A stretch of DNA of 14,128 bases, taken from positions 1 through 14,128 of the forward strand of contig DAISYG010000057.1 of NCBI GenBank assembly GCA_036825435.1, given 5' to 3'. Source of the stretch: UBA931 sp036825435 (GTDB taxonomy: Bacteria; Pseudomonadota; Gammaproteobacteria; Burkholderiales; Casimicrobiaceae). Shown one piece after another: positions 4,718-12,072 of this stretch. The position numbers were made by a program, and so were the translations under genes. The number at the start of each line of letters is the position of its first letter. Position 1 is the first letter of the stretch. Below the pieces are notes generated by a model. The model had not been told where the DNA came from and searched no databases. It saw nothing but the letters and a program-made list of their open reading frames with translations.

Positions 4718-6398
4718 TTACGAAGTAGATCAAAACGGAATTTTCATGATTTCGGTGAAGGCTTCCGGCCTCTGGTTCGTGACTTGGTCCATTTTATTTT
4801 TGATGGTTCCGTTGCCATTCACAGGGCGTTTCGGTTCGATTTTAATTGCAGCAGTTTCTACTGTTTTTTTTCTGGTCGGAATCGCTTTTTTCAGTTTGGG
4901 CGTTTACCGATTTTTGGCACGCGGCGCGGCGAAAAAATACGCGGAGCGGCAGCGGCGATGGGCGCAGGAAAAAATCGAACAGAGAAAACGAGAATTATTG
5001 AATTGCCTGGGCGGGGCATTCGATGGTTTGGCTCTTGGTTATTCGACAGGTCTGCTTGAAAGTCGCGGCTGTCCGGTCGGCATTTCCCGCGATGAAAAAG
5101 TTTATCTTCCGCCGCCGAATTGCTGTCAAAATATTTTCATACTTGGCGGCATCGGCTCTGGCAAAACAACGTCGATCATTAATCCAATTTTGTTGCAGAT
5201 TCTAAAAACAGATGCGAGTGCTTTAGTGTTCGATATAAAAGGTGATTTCAAGAGAGAGGTAGATGCCATCGCTGGCTACGTAAAACGGAAAGTTCAGGTT
5301 GTAGGACTTGCGAAAAATGCGCTAACCGTGAATCTTTTCAGAGGGTGCAGCCCCGAGCAGGCTGCCAACTATTTGCGGTCGTGTTTTGTCGCGAAAGGCG
5401 CCGCAGGCGGCGATTCGTCGTTTTGGGTGGATAGTGCGTGCAACTATTGCCGAAATTTGCTTTATCTGATCAAGCTGGCTGGCGGCGATTACAGCATTGG
5501 TGGACTTGCAAACGTGGCATTTTCCGAGAGAAAAAGAAACGAGCTAGTCGAAGCGTGTTTGCAGCGGGCCGAACGAGGAGAAATGCTTGAGGAAAATGAA
5601 GTACGAGTATGGGATATCGTTTTCGATTATTTGAACGAGAGTGTCGCAAAATGGGATGAGAAACTGAGAAGCAACATCTTAGCTACTTTACAAACCGTCC
5701 TGAACCCATTTGTTATGCCTGATTTTATCGAGGCGTTTAGCGCGACGACTGAAAAAGAGGTCAATTTTGATGATTTGTTGAATCATCCAACAGTTTTATT
5801 GGTGCAGCTACCGCAGAGCATGGGCGATGGTGCGCGCTGGGCGTATCTACTCATAAAACTGAGATTTTTCGACTTAATGAGAGGGCGACGGGGCCGAACC
5901 GACGTTAATCAGGAAAGATACGTTAGTTTTTTTGCTGACGAATATCAAAAAATTGTCGATTCGATTTCGGACACCGATTTTTGGGACAAAAGCCGGTCGT
6001 CGCGATGTTTTGGGGTCGTCAGTATGCAAGGGTTTTCGAGTCTGATCCAGTCCGTCGGCGGGAAACAGGCGGCAGACGCCATTTCGCAAAACTGGCGGCA
6101 AAAAATTCTGCTCCTTTCCGAAGATCAAACAAGTATCGAAACGATGCAAAAATTGATAGGAAAAGGTGACGCGCAAGTTCACTCTCGTTCTGAGAGCCAA
6201 AGCATCGGCGACCGCGGGCAAGACGGAGGGAAAAGCAAGACGAGTAGCAGCAGTCATTCGGTATCTATCCAGCGCCGCGAATTTTTTGATTACAGCGACC
6301 TGCGCGCGTTAGGGCGTGGGCAAGCGCTTTTTGTCGGAACAACCGGCCACGAAGCGCGCGCCGATGTGATCGACGTGGTGCCCTTGCCGGTCGATTGA
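4710..6398 (+). CDS. traG: Type IV coupling protein (VirD4/TraG family)
   Basis: This inner-membrane ATPase hands the relaxase-DNA complex to a type IV secretion channel. The 562-residue product has two N-terminal membrane segments (about 21-36 and 43-66), a basic linker, Walker A GGIGSGKTT (146-154), FDIKGDF (174-180) and Walker B FFADEYQ with D410/E411, in the order and spacing of VirD4-type coupling proteins. The C-terminal part has an Arg/Ser-rich insertion (about 490-525) before FFDYSDLRALGRGQALF. GGAG at 4699-4702 lies seven bases before the ATG, which is inside the end of the preceding gene. Most RSF1010-like plasmids lack a coupling protein and borrow one; here it is encoded in place, recalling the traCDG order of Ti plasmids. 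Confidence 0.92.
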   Translation: MSDYEVDQNGIFMISVKASGLWFVTWSILFLMVPLPFTGRFGSILIAAVSTVFFLVGIAFFSLGVYRFLARGAAKKYAERQRRWAQEKIEQRKRELLNCLGGAFDGLALGYSTGLLESRGCPVGISRDEKVYLPPPNCCQNIFILGGIGSGKTTSIINPILLQILKTDASALVFDIKGDFKREVDAIAGYVKRKVQVVGLAKNALTVNLFRGCSPEQAANYLRSCFVAKGAAGGDSSFWVDSACNYCRNLLYLIKLAGGDYSIGGLANVAFSERKRNELVEACLQRAERGEMLEENEVRVWDIVFDYLNESVAKWDEKLRSNILATLQTVLNPFVMPDFIEAFSATTEKEVNFDDLLNHPTVLLVQLPQSMGDGARWAYLLIKLRFFDLMRGRRGRTDVNQERYVSFFADEYQKIVDSISDTDFWDKSRSSRCFGVVSMQGFSSLIQSVGGKQAADAISQNWRQKILLLSEDQTSIETMQKLIGKGDAQVHSRSESQSIGDRGQDGGKSKTSSSSHSVSIQRREFFDYSDLRALGRGQALFVGTTGHEARADVIDVVPLPVD

Positions 6399-6405
6399 CC
6401 GGCAA
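6384..6405. other. Hairpin over the traG stop codon
   Basis: TTGCCGGTC at 6384-6392 and GACCGGCAA at 6397-6405 form a perfect nine-base stem with a four-base loop that contains part of the stop codon region (TGA 6396-6398). No T-tract follows, so it is not a standard terminator. It may protect the mRNA 3' end or reduce expression of the small genes that follow. Confidence 0.45.
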
Positions 6406-6448
6406 AAGACAATATTAGTTTATGGCTATTGTAGAGAGGAGAAACAGA

Positions 6449-6583
6449 ATGAAAGAGTGGATTATCACCGCCGAAAACAGCAAACCGATTTTGCCGGTGG
6501 AGGAAGTGAGAAATCTGGACGTTATCGTTTATTCAATCGCCATCGGCGTTCCATGTTTCATCTGGATTGTTTTCATTTTTTAG
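6449..6583 (+). CDS. 44-residue single-pass membrane protein
   Basis: ATG 6449 is preceded by a good Shine-Dalgarno sequence (AGAGGAG, 6435-6441). The 44-residue product has a polar N-terminal half and a hydrophobic C-terminal segment (VIVYSIAIGVPCFIWIVFIF) that would cross the membrane once. It is the first gene after the coupling protein on the same strand and ends 10 bases before another tiny membrane protein. I do not recognise it. The position suggests a partner of the coupling protein or an entry-exclusion or transfer helper, but nothing in the sequence proves this. Confidence 0.55.
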   Translation: MKEWIITAENSKPILPVEEVRNLDVIVYSIAIGVPCFIWIVFIF

Positions 6584-6593
6584 GGCGCGAAAA

Positions 6594-6746
6594 ATGGTCA
6601 CAATCGCGATGTGGACGATGATTTTTCTGTGTACGGCGCTTTTTGATATGGGGGACTGGGAGCCGTGGGCTCCGATGTTGGGCGCGGTCGGCACGTCCCT
6701 GACGCTGCTGATCGATGGGTCGATGCTGGGCGGCGACGAAGATTAA
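6594..6746 (+). CDS. 50-residue hydrophobic protein
   Basis: ATG 6594 follows AGGG at 6582-6585. The product has two short hydrophobic stretches, TIAMWTMIFLCTALF (3-17) and MLGAVGTSLTLLI (28-40), separated by DMGDWEPWAP, and an acidic tail (GGDED). It resembles a small two-segment membrane protein. It ends four bases inside the convergent integrase gene, sharing the TTAA at 6743-6746. It is unrecognised. The tight spacing after the 44-residue gene suggests co-expression with traG. Confidence 0.5.
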   Translation: MVTIAMWTMIFLCTALFDMGDWEPWAPMLGAVGTSLTLLIDGSMLGGDED

Positions 6747-7828
6747 CCAAGCTTCCGCGCGATATCCTCGGCACGTGGATGATAGTATCTTTTCAGCATT
6801 CTGATATCGCGATGGCCGGTAACGGCAGAAAGCTCTAAGATGTTGGATAATTTCTCTGCCAACCTTGATGTTGCCTCGTGTCGCAGGTCATGAAAACGAA
6901 CATTCTCAAGAAACCCTTTTACCGGCTCTTGCTTCGCGTCGGTGCAATCTTGCAGATATGCTGCCTGCGCTCGCTCTATCGCGCGCGTGAACCCCTTACG
7001 CAACGCCATAGCCGAAAGGCTAAACACCTGGCCGCGCGAGCCACCACTTTTACCTTTCTGCATTTCCTTTAATGCCCTGATCGCCTTCGTCGATAGTGGA
7101 ACCATGCGCGGGTCTCCGTTTTTCGTGTCTGGCAAAAAGGCTGTCCGCTTCTTCAAATCTACATTTTTCCATTCGAGGGAAAGCAATTCACCGCGCCGCA
7201 TAGCGGTTTCCAAAGCAAGTTCAAAAACTGGCGCAAGATGTGGATTTCTGGCGGCTTTTTCAAACGTTCCATCTGGGCGTCGGTCGCCGGTGGTTAGCGC
7301 GGCGCGCAGGTATTTTTCCTCATCGTCAGATAAACGGCGGTCGCGCGCCCTGGCCTTTGCCGGTCGCTTGACGTATGGAATCGGATTTTCTACATGGATT
7401 CCCCATTCCCGTCGCGCATGATTCAAAACGGTTGAGATCACATCCATTTCTCGATTGACTGTCCCGCTGCTTACTTCCTCCAAGCGCCGATCCCGCCACT
7501 TTGCTATGGCTTCGCTGGTGATGGCTGTCATGCGGAGGCCAAAAAACGCTGTATCACGCAATAAAACATCAATCTTGACCCTTTCTATTGCCGCAGACTT
7601 CTTTTTTGCTGTAATCTCGTTCTGGTAGCGTTCAAGGACTCCTGCGAAAGTATTTTTCTCGGCGGATCGCCGGTCAATGAATCCAGAAGTCTCCAGCTCG
7701 CGCTCTACCGCCCGAACCCACTTTTCGGCATCCTCTTTGTACATGAAGGTGCGCGACTGAGCCGGAAAGCCTTTTCTTCGTACTTTGGCTTGCCACTGCA
7801 AATCGCCGCGCTTGATGATCGTTCCCAT
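6743..7828 (-). CDS. Tyrosine recombinase (integrase)
   Basis: The product is 361 residues, a usual length for element integrases. An N-terminal arm-binding-like region (1-55) precedes a SAM-like core-binding domain (about 60-145) and the catalytic domain. Catalytic residues are visible: Arg in TAMRRGEL (R211), Lys in TKNGD (K236), HDLRH (H313, R316), TGH (H339) and the nucleophile in RYYHPR (Y348). It should integrate and excise the element at the tRNA-Pro gene whose 3' end lies about 80 bases beyond its start. The start ATG 7828 has only a weak ribosome site, but the N-terminus IIKRGDLQWQAKVRRKG is as expected for the family. Two TTGTCCCAAA repeats lie directly upstream. Confidence 0.93.
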   Translation of the reverse strand: MGTIIKRGDLQWQAKVRRKGFPAQSRTFMYKEDAEKWVRAVERELETSGFIDRRSAEKNTFAGVLERYQNEITAKKKSAAIERVKIDVLLRDTAFFGLRMTAITSEAIAKWRDRRLEEVSSGTVNREMDVISTVLNHARREWGIHVENPIPYVKRPAKARARDRRLSDDEEKYLRAALTTGDRRPDGTFEKAARNPHLAPVFELALETAMRRGELLSLEWKNVDLKKRTAFLPDTKNGDPRMVPLSTKAIRALKEMQKGKSGGSRGQVFSLSAMALRKGFTRAIERAQAAYLQDCTDAKQEPVKGFLENVRFHDLRHEATSRLAEKLSNILELSAVTGHRDIRMLKRYYHPRAEDIARKLG

Positions 7829-7836
7829 AGTGTCGG

Positions 7837-7857
7837 TTGTCCCAAATTTGTCCCAAA
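7837..7857 (+). repeat. Tandem TTGTCCCAAA repeats before the integrase
   Basis: TTGTCCCAAA occurs at 7837-7846 and 7848-7857, one helical turn apart, just upstream of the integrase start and about 50 bases from the attachment core. Such short direct repeats near attP are commonly arm-type binding sites of the integrase or an operator for it. Function is inferred from position. Confidence 0.5.
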
Positions 7858-7905
7858 AAATGGTATCACCGACTGCAAATCAAGTAAATACGTGTTTTTA
7901 TCTCG

Positions 7906-7952
7906 CGTTCGGGACGTAGAGGCCGGAGGTTCGAATCCTCTCACCCCGACCA
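7906..7952 (+). other. Attachment site: 3' part of tRNA-Pro(CGG)
   Basis: The sequence runs from the anticodon loop TTCGGGA (7908-7914, anticodon CGG) through the T arm (GGAGG TTCGAAT CCTCT, 7925-7941) to the acceptor strand CACCCCG, discriminator A and encoded CCA at 7950-7952. This matches the 3' half of bacterial tRNA-Pro. There is no 5' half: the base-paired 5' side of the anticodon stem breaks down left of 7906 and no CGGGGTG lies about 77 bases upstream. It is therefore not a functional tRNA gene but the chromosomal side of an attachment site, with the crossover probably in the anticodon stem-loop. Confidence 0.85.
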
Positions 7953-7963
7953 TTCGTTATGGT

Positions 7964-8389
7964 TCATTGCCGTTCCCAAACCATCAAATATTCCGCTTCC
8001 CCTGTATGATCGTCCACGCCTTCTGAGCGAATCACAAAATCTTCTCTTTGGTAGAATTTTATGGCGCGCTCATTCTTTCGATATACTTTCAGACGTAGTT
8101 CAGTCCTGATACCTTTGACGTAGTTCAGTAACTGCCTACCAATTCCTTTAGATTGCGCCGGTAAAGAAACGAAAATGCCTGCAATGTAATTGTTCTCAAG
8201 ACCCACAAATCCAAGTATTTCACCGGCCTTTTCGTAAACATATACCTCTGCTTGTGAGAGCATTTCTTTCACACTGACAAATTGCTGCTCCCAATATTTT
8301 TGGGGAATATAGCTATGGGTTTGGATATTTGTTTTACACCAAATCTGTGCAATCTTATCTACATCATTTTTGTTTTGTTTTCGGATCAT
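7964..8389 (-). CDS. GNAT-family N-acetyltransferase
   Basis: The product has 141 residues, typical of a single GNAT domain. The acetyl-CoA-binding motif A is IFVSLPAQSKGIGRQLLNYV (72-91) with the Q-x-K-G-I-G pyrophosphate loop (79-84). Motif B is seen as VYRKNERAIKFYQREDF (102-118). The substrate cannot be read from the sequence; it could be a small molecule or a protein N-terminus. It is the first gene outside the element, starts 24 bases after mltA on the same strand and may be read with it. Its base composition is more AT-rich than that of mltA, so it may be an earlier acquisition at the same tRNA. No strong ribosome site is visible. Confidence 0.85.
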   Translation of the reverse strand: MIRKQNKNDVDKIAQIWCKTNIQTHSYIPQKYWEQQFVSVKEMLSQAEVYVYEKAGEILGFVGLENNYIAGIFVSLPAQSKGIGRQLLNYVKGIRTELRLKVYRKNERAIKFYQREDFVIRSEGVDDHTGEAEYLMVWERQ

Positions 8390-8413
8390 CTAACTATAAA
8401 AGCAGCGTGCTGT

Positions 8414-9619
8414 TCAGGGGTTAAGTTTTTCATTTGGCAACGCTTTGCCTTTCGGCCACAGTAGCCAAAACTGCCCTTTTTCTTTCATCGCGCCCGCAAG
8501 GTCACCGGCAACATCGCCTGTGCCGCAGAAGAAATCGGCGCGCAGAGCGCCGCGAATGGCGCCGCCCGTATCCTGTGCCATGGTCAAGCGTTGCAATGGC
8601 GACTGATCCGGCAAGGTCGTCGCGAGAAAAACCGGCGCGCCCATCGGTAGTTTGCTGCGGTCAACCGCTATGACGCGTTGTGCAAGCAGAGGAACACCGA
8701 GCGAGCCGGTCGGGCCATCGATTTGCTGCGCGAGTGGTTCGGTTGGCGCGGGCACTTCGCGAAAGAAAACATAGCTTGGGTTTTGTTCCAATAACTCCGG
8801 CAGTTGCTCGGGATGTTGATATCCCCACGCTTTGATGGTTTGCATGGAAACGTTTTCACGCGTGAGCTCGCCGCGCTCAATCAAAACAGCACCGATAGCG
8901 CGATAGGGGTGTCCGTTTTGGTCGGCGTAGCCGAGGCGGACGATTTCGCCATTCGGAAGCACGGCGCGGCCTGATCCTTGGATGTGCAGAAAAAATGCAT
9001 CAAGCGCATCGTCGAGATAAAGCAAAATGTCGGCATCAGGCTGCACGCGACCATCATCAATTTCGGCGCGGGAGTAATAGGGGACGACTTTACGTCCTTC
9101 GACTCTGCCGCGTACGCGCTTTCCCGCCAAATCAGGATAAAGCGATGCCAAATCGACGGTGAGCAAATCCGCAGGCTGTGCATAAAGAGGAAAACGGTAC
9201 ACCACATCGGCGTTACGATTACCGCGCAACAGCGGCTCGTAATAACCCGTGACCAAGCCTTCGCTTTCCTGCTTTTGATCAAGTTTCAGCGTGATCTGAT
9301 ACGCGACAAAATACTGCTCAAAGAAAGATCGAACGCTCGCCTCCGAAGAAGGGTCAATGGTTTCCGATGCAGCGCAAACATCACGCCAGGTTTCCGCTTC
9401 CTTCTTCGTCAGCACGCGACAACTCATTTGCCACGCCGGCCAGATTTCGGCGGGATTATCCTGCGCCCAGCCGGGCAACACAGAGAAGGAAACGGGCTGA
9501 TAATGAATCACAGGTGGCGCTTCCGATTCGCGAGACTCAGGAATGGTTTCACACGCGGCGAGCAGCATGAGTGCGACCAACACGGCGGCAAAAGGACGGA
9601 GCAATAAAAATTTTTTCAT
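8414..9619 (-). CDS. mltA: Membrane-bound lytic murein transglycosylase A
   Basis: The enzyme cleaves the glycan strands of peptidoglycan to 1,6-anhydromuramyl products. The 401-residue product begins with a lipoprotein signal ending in the lipobox LLAAC (C23); Glu after the Cys predicts outer-membrane sorting. The MltA core follows: GLVTGYYEPLLRG (121-133), YLDDALDAFFLHIQGSGR (201-218), and the 3D-type catalytic region AQDTGGAIRG (348-357) with RADFFCGTGDVAG (360-372), holding the conserved aspartates. The gene is divergent from rpe across 73 bases, where AGTATA at 9649-9654 could give a minus-strand -10 (TATACT). The sequence is intact. Confidence 0.93.
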   Translation of the reverse strand: MKKFLLLRPFAAVLVALMLLAACETIPESRESEAPPVIHYQPVSFSVLPGWAQDNPAEIWPAWQMSCRVLTKKEAETWRDVCAASETIDPSSEASVRSFFEQYFVAYQITLKLDQKQESEGLVTGYYEPLLRGNRNADVVYRFPLYAQPADLLTVDLASLYPDLAGKRVRGRVEGRKVVPYYSRAEIDDGRVQPDADILLYLDDALDAFFLHIQGSGRAVLPNGEIVRLGYADQNGHPYRAIGAVLIERGELTRENVSMQTIKAWGYQHPEQLPELLEQNPSYVFFREVPAPTEPLAQQIDGPTGSLGVPLLAQRVIAVDRSKLPMGAPVFLATTLPDQSPLQRLTMAQDTGGAIRGALRADFFCGTGDVAGDLAGAMKEKGQFWLLWPKGKALPNEKLNP

Positions 9620-9692
9620 GGTCGGGAATCAGGCTTGCGTATCGTTAAAGTATAAGCGAAGATAACGGCTTACGTTCATTCCGGGTGGCCTC

Positions 9693-10367
9693 ATGATTTA
9701 TCGCATCGCACCTTCCCTCCTTTCAGCGGATTTTGCGCGCCTCGGCGAAGAAGTGCGCGCCGTGATCGACGCGGGCGCTGATTTCATTCACTTCGACGTG
9801 ATGGACAATCACTACGTGCCGAATTTGACGGTTGGTCCGTTGGTGTGTGCGGCGATCAAACCTTATGCGACGGTGCCCATTGATGTGCATTTGATGGTGT
9901 CGCCGGTCGATGCACTGGTCAAAGATTTTGCTGAGGCGGGAGCGACGTACATCACGTTTCATCCCGAAGCAACGCAACATGTTGATCGCACCATCGCGCT
10001 GATTCGCGATTGTGGCTGCAAGCCAGGGTTGGTATTCAATCCGGCAACACCATTGGATTATCTCGACTGGGTGATTGATCAGCTCGACATGGTGCTGCTG
10101 ATGTCAGTCAATCCGGGCTTGGCCGGGCAATCGTTCATTCCTTATACGCTGGATAAATTGCGCAGCGCGCGCCACCATATCAACGCGGCGCAGCAGCGCA
10201 CGGGGCGCGAAATTTTGCTCGAAGTTGACGGTGGTGTGCGCGCGGATAATATCGCCGCGATTGCCGAGGCTGGCGCGGATACATTCGTCGCCGGTAGCGC
10301 GGTATTTTCCGGCGACGATTACCGTCAAACCATCGACGCACTACGGAAAGCATTAGGAAAAGCGTGA
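9693..10367 (+). CDS. rpe: Ribulose-phosphate 3-epimerase
   Basis: This pentose-phosphate and Calvin-cycle enzyme interconverts ribulose 5-phosphate and xylulose 5-phosphate. The 224-residue TIM barrel shows the expected metal and catalytic residues: IAPSLLSADF at the start, IHFDVMD (H33, D35), DVHLMV (H66) and LEVDGGV (D179), with the phosphate-binding AGSAVF near the end. The loop MSVNPGLAGQSFI differs mildly from the common NPGFGGQ form. Its TGA overlaps the ATG of the next gene by one base (TGATG), suggesting translational coupling. Confidence 0.95.
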   Translation: MIYRIAPSLLSADFARLGEEVRAVIDAGADFIHFDVMDNHYVPNLTVGPLVCAAIKPYATVPIDVHLMVSPVDALVKDFAEAGATYITFHPEATQHVDRTIALIRDCGCKPGLVFNPATPLDYLDWVIDQLDMVLLMSVNPGLAGQSFIPYTLDKLRSARHHINAAQQRTGREILLEVDGGVRADNIAAIAEAGADTFVAGSAVFSGDDYRQTIDALRKALGKA

Positions 10368-10975
10368 TGAAAAACTCTCCTGAACAAAAAACATGTTTTT
10401 CCGTTTTGTTGATCAACGATTGGCAACATGAAAAAGATCGGGCGCGTATTGAGCAAATATTGACAGAGCTTCGTGATCTCGGTCACCGCGTCATGTTTGC
10501 CACACCGCAGTTGGATGAACCTGAGCGTTTTCACGTCGACGATATTGATGTCGTTCGACGCTCGGAGGCGCGCTCACTCAATCAGTTTTTTGATGTGCAC
10601 GGCGAGGCATTGGATTTGGTCATTTTGTCGCGACTGGATGTTGCGGCGCAAAATTTATACGCCGTGCGACGCAAAGCATCACAGGCATACGTCGTGTTTG
10701 ATGCCGCTGATTTGGCGTTTTTGCATCGCGAACAGGAAGCCGAGACACACAATGATGCAGCGATGCGCAAGAAAGCGGCTGCCGAGAAGAAAATGGAGTT
10801 GGCATTGATGCGTGCGGTTGAGCAAACGTGGGTAGCGCTGCCGGATTCGTTCACGATGCTTGCGCACACGTTGCCTGATACCAATATTGCGTTGCTTCCG
10901 CTCGCGAGCGATGTTGCAACGCAAACGCTTGCGCAGGAGACGATTCAGGAAACGCTGCGATTGTTGCAGCATTGA
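10367..10975 (+). CDS. Glycosyltransferase-like half protein (GT-B N-terminal-like)
   Basis: ATG 10367 gives 202 residues; a GTG at 10364 would add one. The fold pattern resembles the N-terminal domain of GT-B glycosyltransferases: a first strand VLLINDW, helix ARIEQILTELRDLGH, then VMFATP, LDLVILSRL and YVVFDAADLAFLHREQEAE, a motif common in family 4-like enzymes (usually VDLHxLRExRE). The donor-binding C-terminal domain is missing: the ORF ends soon after VALPDSFTMLAHTLP. There is no sign of a frameshift, as the 165 bases after the stop do not continue the protein. It may be a genuine short protein of unknown role or a decayed transferase. It is coupled to rpe. Confidence 0.55.
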   Translation: MKNSPEQKTCFSVLLINDWQHEKDRARIEQILTELRDLGHRVMFATPQLDEPERFHVDDIDVVRRSEARSLNQFFDVHGEALDLVILSRLDVAAQNLYAVRRKASQAYVVFDAADLAFLHREQEAETHNDAAMRKKAAAEKKMELALMRAVEQTWVALPDSFTMLAHTLPDTNIALLPLASDVATQTLAQETIQETLRLLQH

Positions 10976-11070
10976 AAATGCCAAAGGACACTGAAAAAGG
11001 ACTGCACAAAGGCGATATCGTCTTTTTCAAGGTTTTCCTGCTGCAATTTCTTTAACAAAGCATTATTTTT

Positions 11071-11098
11071 CTTGATTTTCTTCAGAAAACCCTTATTT
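11071..11098 (+). promoter_or_regulatory. Candidate htpX promoter
   Basis: CTTGATT at 11071-11077 and CCCTTATTT at 11090-11098 are 12 bases apart, a partial match to the heat-shock sigma32 form (CTTGAAA, CCCCATNT). The same stretch can be read as sigma70, TTGATT at 11072-11077 and TATTTT at 11094-11099. HtpX is stress-induced in E. coli, which makes the heat-shock reading attractive but not proven. Confidence 0.35.
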
Positions 11099-11140
11099 TA
11101 TTGAGCTAATGCTTATCATGACGAAAGACAAGGAGTTTCC

Positions 11141-12016
11141 ATGACAAGAGTTCTACTTTTAATCGCGACCAACCTCGCCGTTATGGCGGTGATTACAGTC
11201 GTCTGCTATTTGCTCGGGATCGATCGCATTCTGACCGAAGAAGGCCTCAATATGGGCGCGCTGTTATTGGTCTCAGGAGTTGTCGGTTTCGGTGGCTCGT
11301 TTATTTCGCTGCTGCTGTCGAAAACTATGGCGAAACACTCGATGGGTGCGCACGTGATTAAAGAGCCGCGCAGCGAAACTGAAGTTTGGTTGACGCAAAC
11401 AGTGGCGAAACTCGCAAGCCGCGCTGGCATCGGCATGCCCGAAGTCGCGATTTATGAAGGTGCACCCAATGCGTTCGCGACGGGCGCTCGCCGTGATGCC
11501 GCGTTGGTGGCGGTTTCCACCGGGTTACTGCAAACGATGAACCGCAGCGAAGTCGAAGCGGTGCTCGGGCACGAGGTCGCGCACGTCGCCAATGGCGATA
11601 TGGTGACGTTGACTTTGATTCAAGGCGTCGTCAATACCTTCGTGTTTTTCTTGGCACGTGCGGTCGGCTTTTTGGTGGATCGTTTTGTTTTCCGCACCGA
11701 GCGTGGCACTGGCCCCGGCTATTTGATTACCGTTTTTATTTGTCAGATTCTGCTCGGTATTTTAGCCAGCGCCATTGTTGCGTACTTCTCTCGGCGTCGT
11801 GAATTTCGTGCTGATGCAGGCAGTGCGGAATACCTCGGGCAGCCACAGTCGATGATTAACGCGTTGCGCAAGCTGGGCGGCAGCGAAACAGCACCGCTAC
11901 CAGAAACGATGAAAGCAATGGGGATCTCTGGCGGGAAACTGTCGTCACTGTTTGCTACACACCCTCCGATTGAAGAACGAATTGCAGCATTGCAAGGTGT
12001 TGGTGGAGTAAAATAA
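11141..12016 (+). CDS. htpX: Protease HtpX, membrane zinc metalloprotease
   Basis: HtpX degrades misfolded membrane proteins at the inner membrane, alongside FtsH. The 291-residue product has two N-terminal membrane segments (about 4-24 and 38-59), the zinc motif HEVAH (H144, E145, H148), two more membrane segments (about 158-178 and 193-215) and the third ligand in EFRADAGSA (E221). The C-terminal FATHPPIEERIAAL is typical. AAGGAG at 11130-11135 lies five bases before the ATG. It is monocistronic: a bidirectional terminator follows 24 bases after the stop. Confidence 0.95.
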   Translation: MTRVLLLIATNLAVMAVITVVCYLLGIDRILTEEGLNMGALLLVSGVVGFGGSFISLLLSKTMAKHSMGAHVIKEPRSETEVWLTQTVAKLASRAGIGMPEVAIYEGAPNAFATGARRDAALVAVSTGLLQTMNRSEVEAVLGHEVAHVANGDMVTLTLIQGVVNTFVFFLARAVGFLVDRFVFRTERGTGPGYLITVFICQILLGILASAIVAYFSRRREFRADAGSAEYLGQPQSMINALRKLGGSETAPLPETMKAMGISGGKLSSLFATHPPIEERIAALQGVGGVK

Positions 12017-12039
12017 AGTCGGAAAGCAATATTTACGGA

Positions 12040-12072
12040 ATCAAAAACGGATGCTAGGCGTCCGTTTTTGAT
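12040..12072. terminator. Bidirectional terminator between htpX and rnb
   Basis: ATCAAAAACGGA at 12040-12051 pairs perfectly with TCCGTTTTTGAT at 12061-12072 around a nine-base loop. The A/T runs at the ends give a U-rich 3' side on both strands, so it can stop both converging transcripts. The stop codon of the minus-strand gene (12054-12056) is in the loop and its last codons form one arm. Confidence 0.85.

Larger units (their letters stand above)
1..7952. mobile_element. Integrative and mobilizable element, right part
   Basis: The region joins a probable plasmid replication gene end, iteron-like repeats, a toxin-antitoxin pair, an RSF1010-type oriT with relaxase, a coupling protein and a tyrosine recombinase, and it stops at a 3' tRNA-Pro fragment. 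Housekeeping genes begin directly after that fragment. This is the standard anatomy of a tRNA-targeting mobilizable element. The left boundary is not in the window. No mating-pair-formation genes are seen, so transfer probably borrows another element's type IV channel, although such genes could lie to the left. A plasmid fused into the chromosome by the same recombinase is an equivalent description. Confidence 0.8.

Noticed and set aside
7876..7952. Complete tRNA-Pro gene
   Set aside because: No acceptor 5' strand or D arm is found at the required distance and the 5' side of the anticodon stem does not pair fully.
7705..7953. Minus-strand ORF beginning VGVRGFEPPAST
   Set aside because: This is the well-known false translation of the 3' end of a tRNA gene, running on over the integrase N-terminal region in another frame.
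8978..9607. Plus-strand ORF of 209 codons
   Set aside because: It is the shadow of mltA on the opposite strand; the minus-strand frame has complete MltA motifs and a lipoprotein signal.
10992..11029. Terminator after the glycosyltransferase-like gene
   Set aside because: TGAAAAAG and CTTTTTCA are complementary, but the stem is AT-rich, the loop is 22 bases and no T-tract follows, so it is too weak to call.
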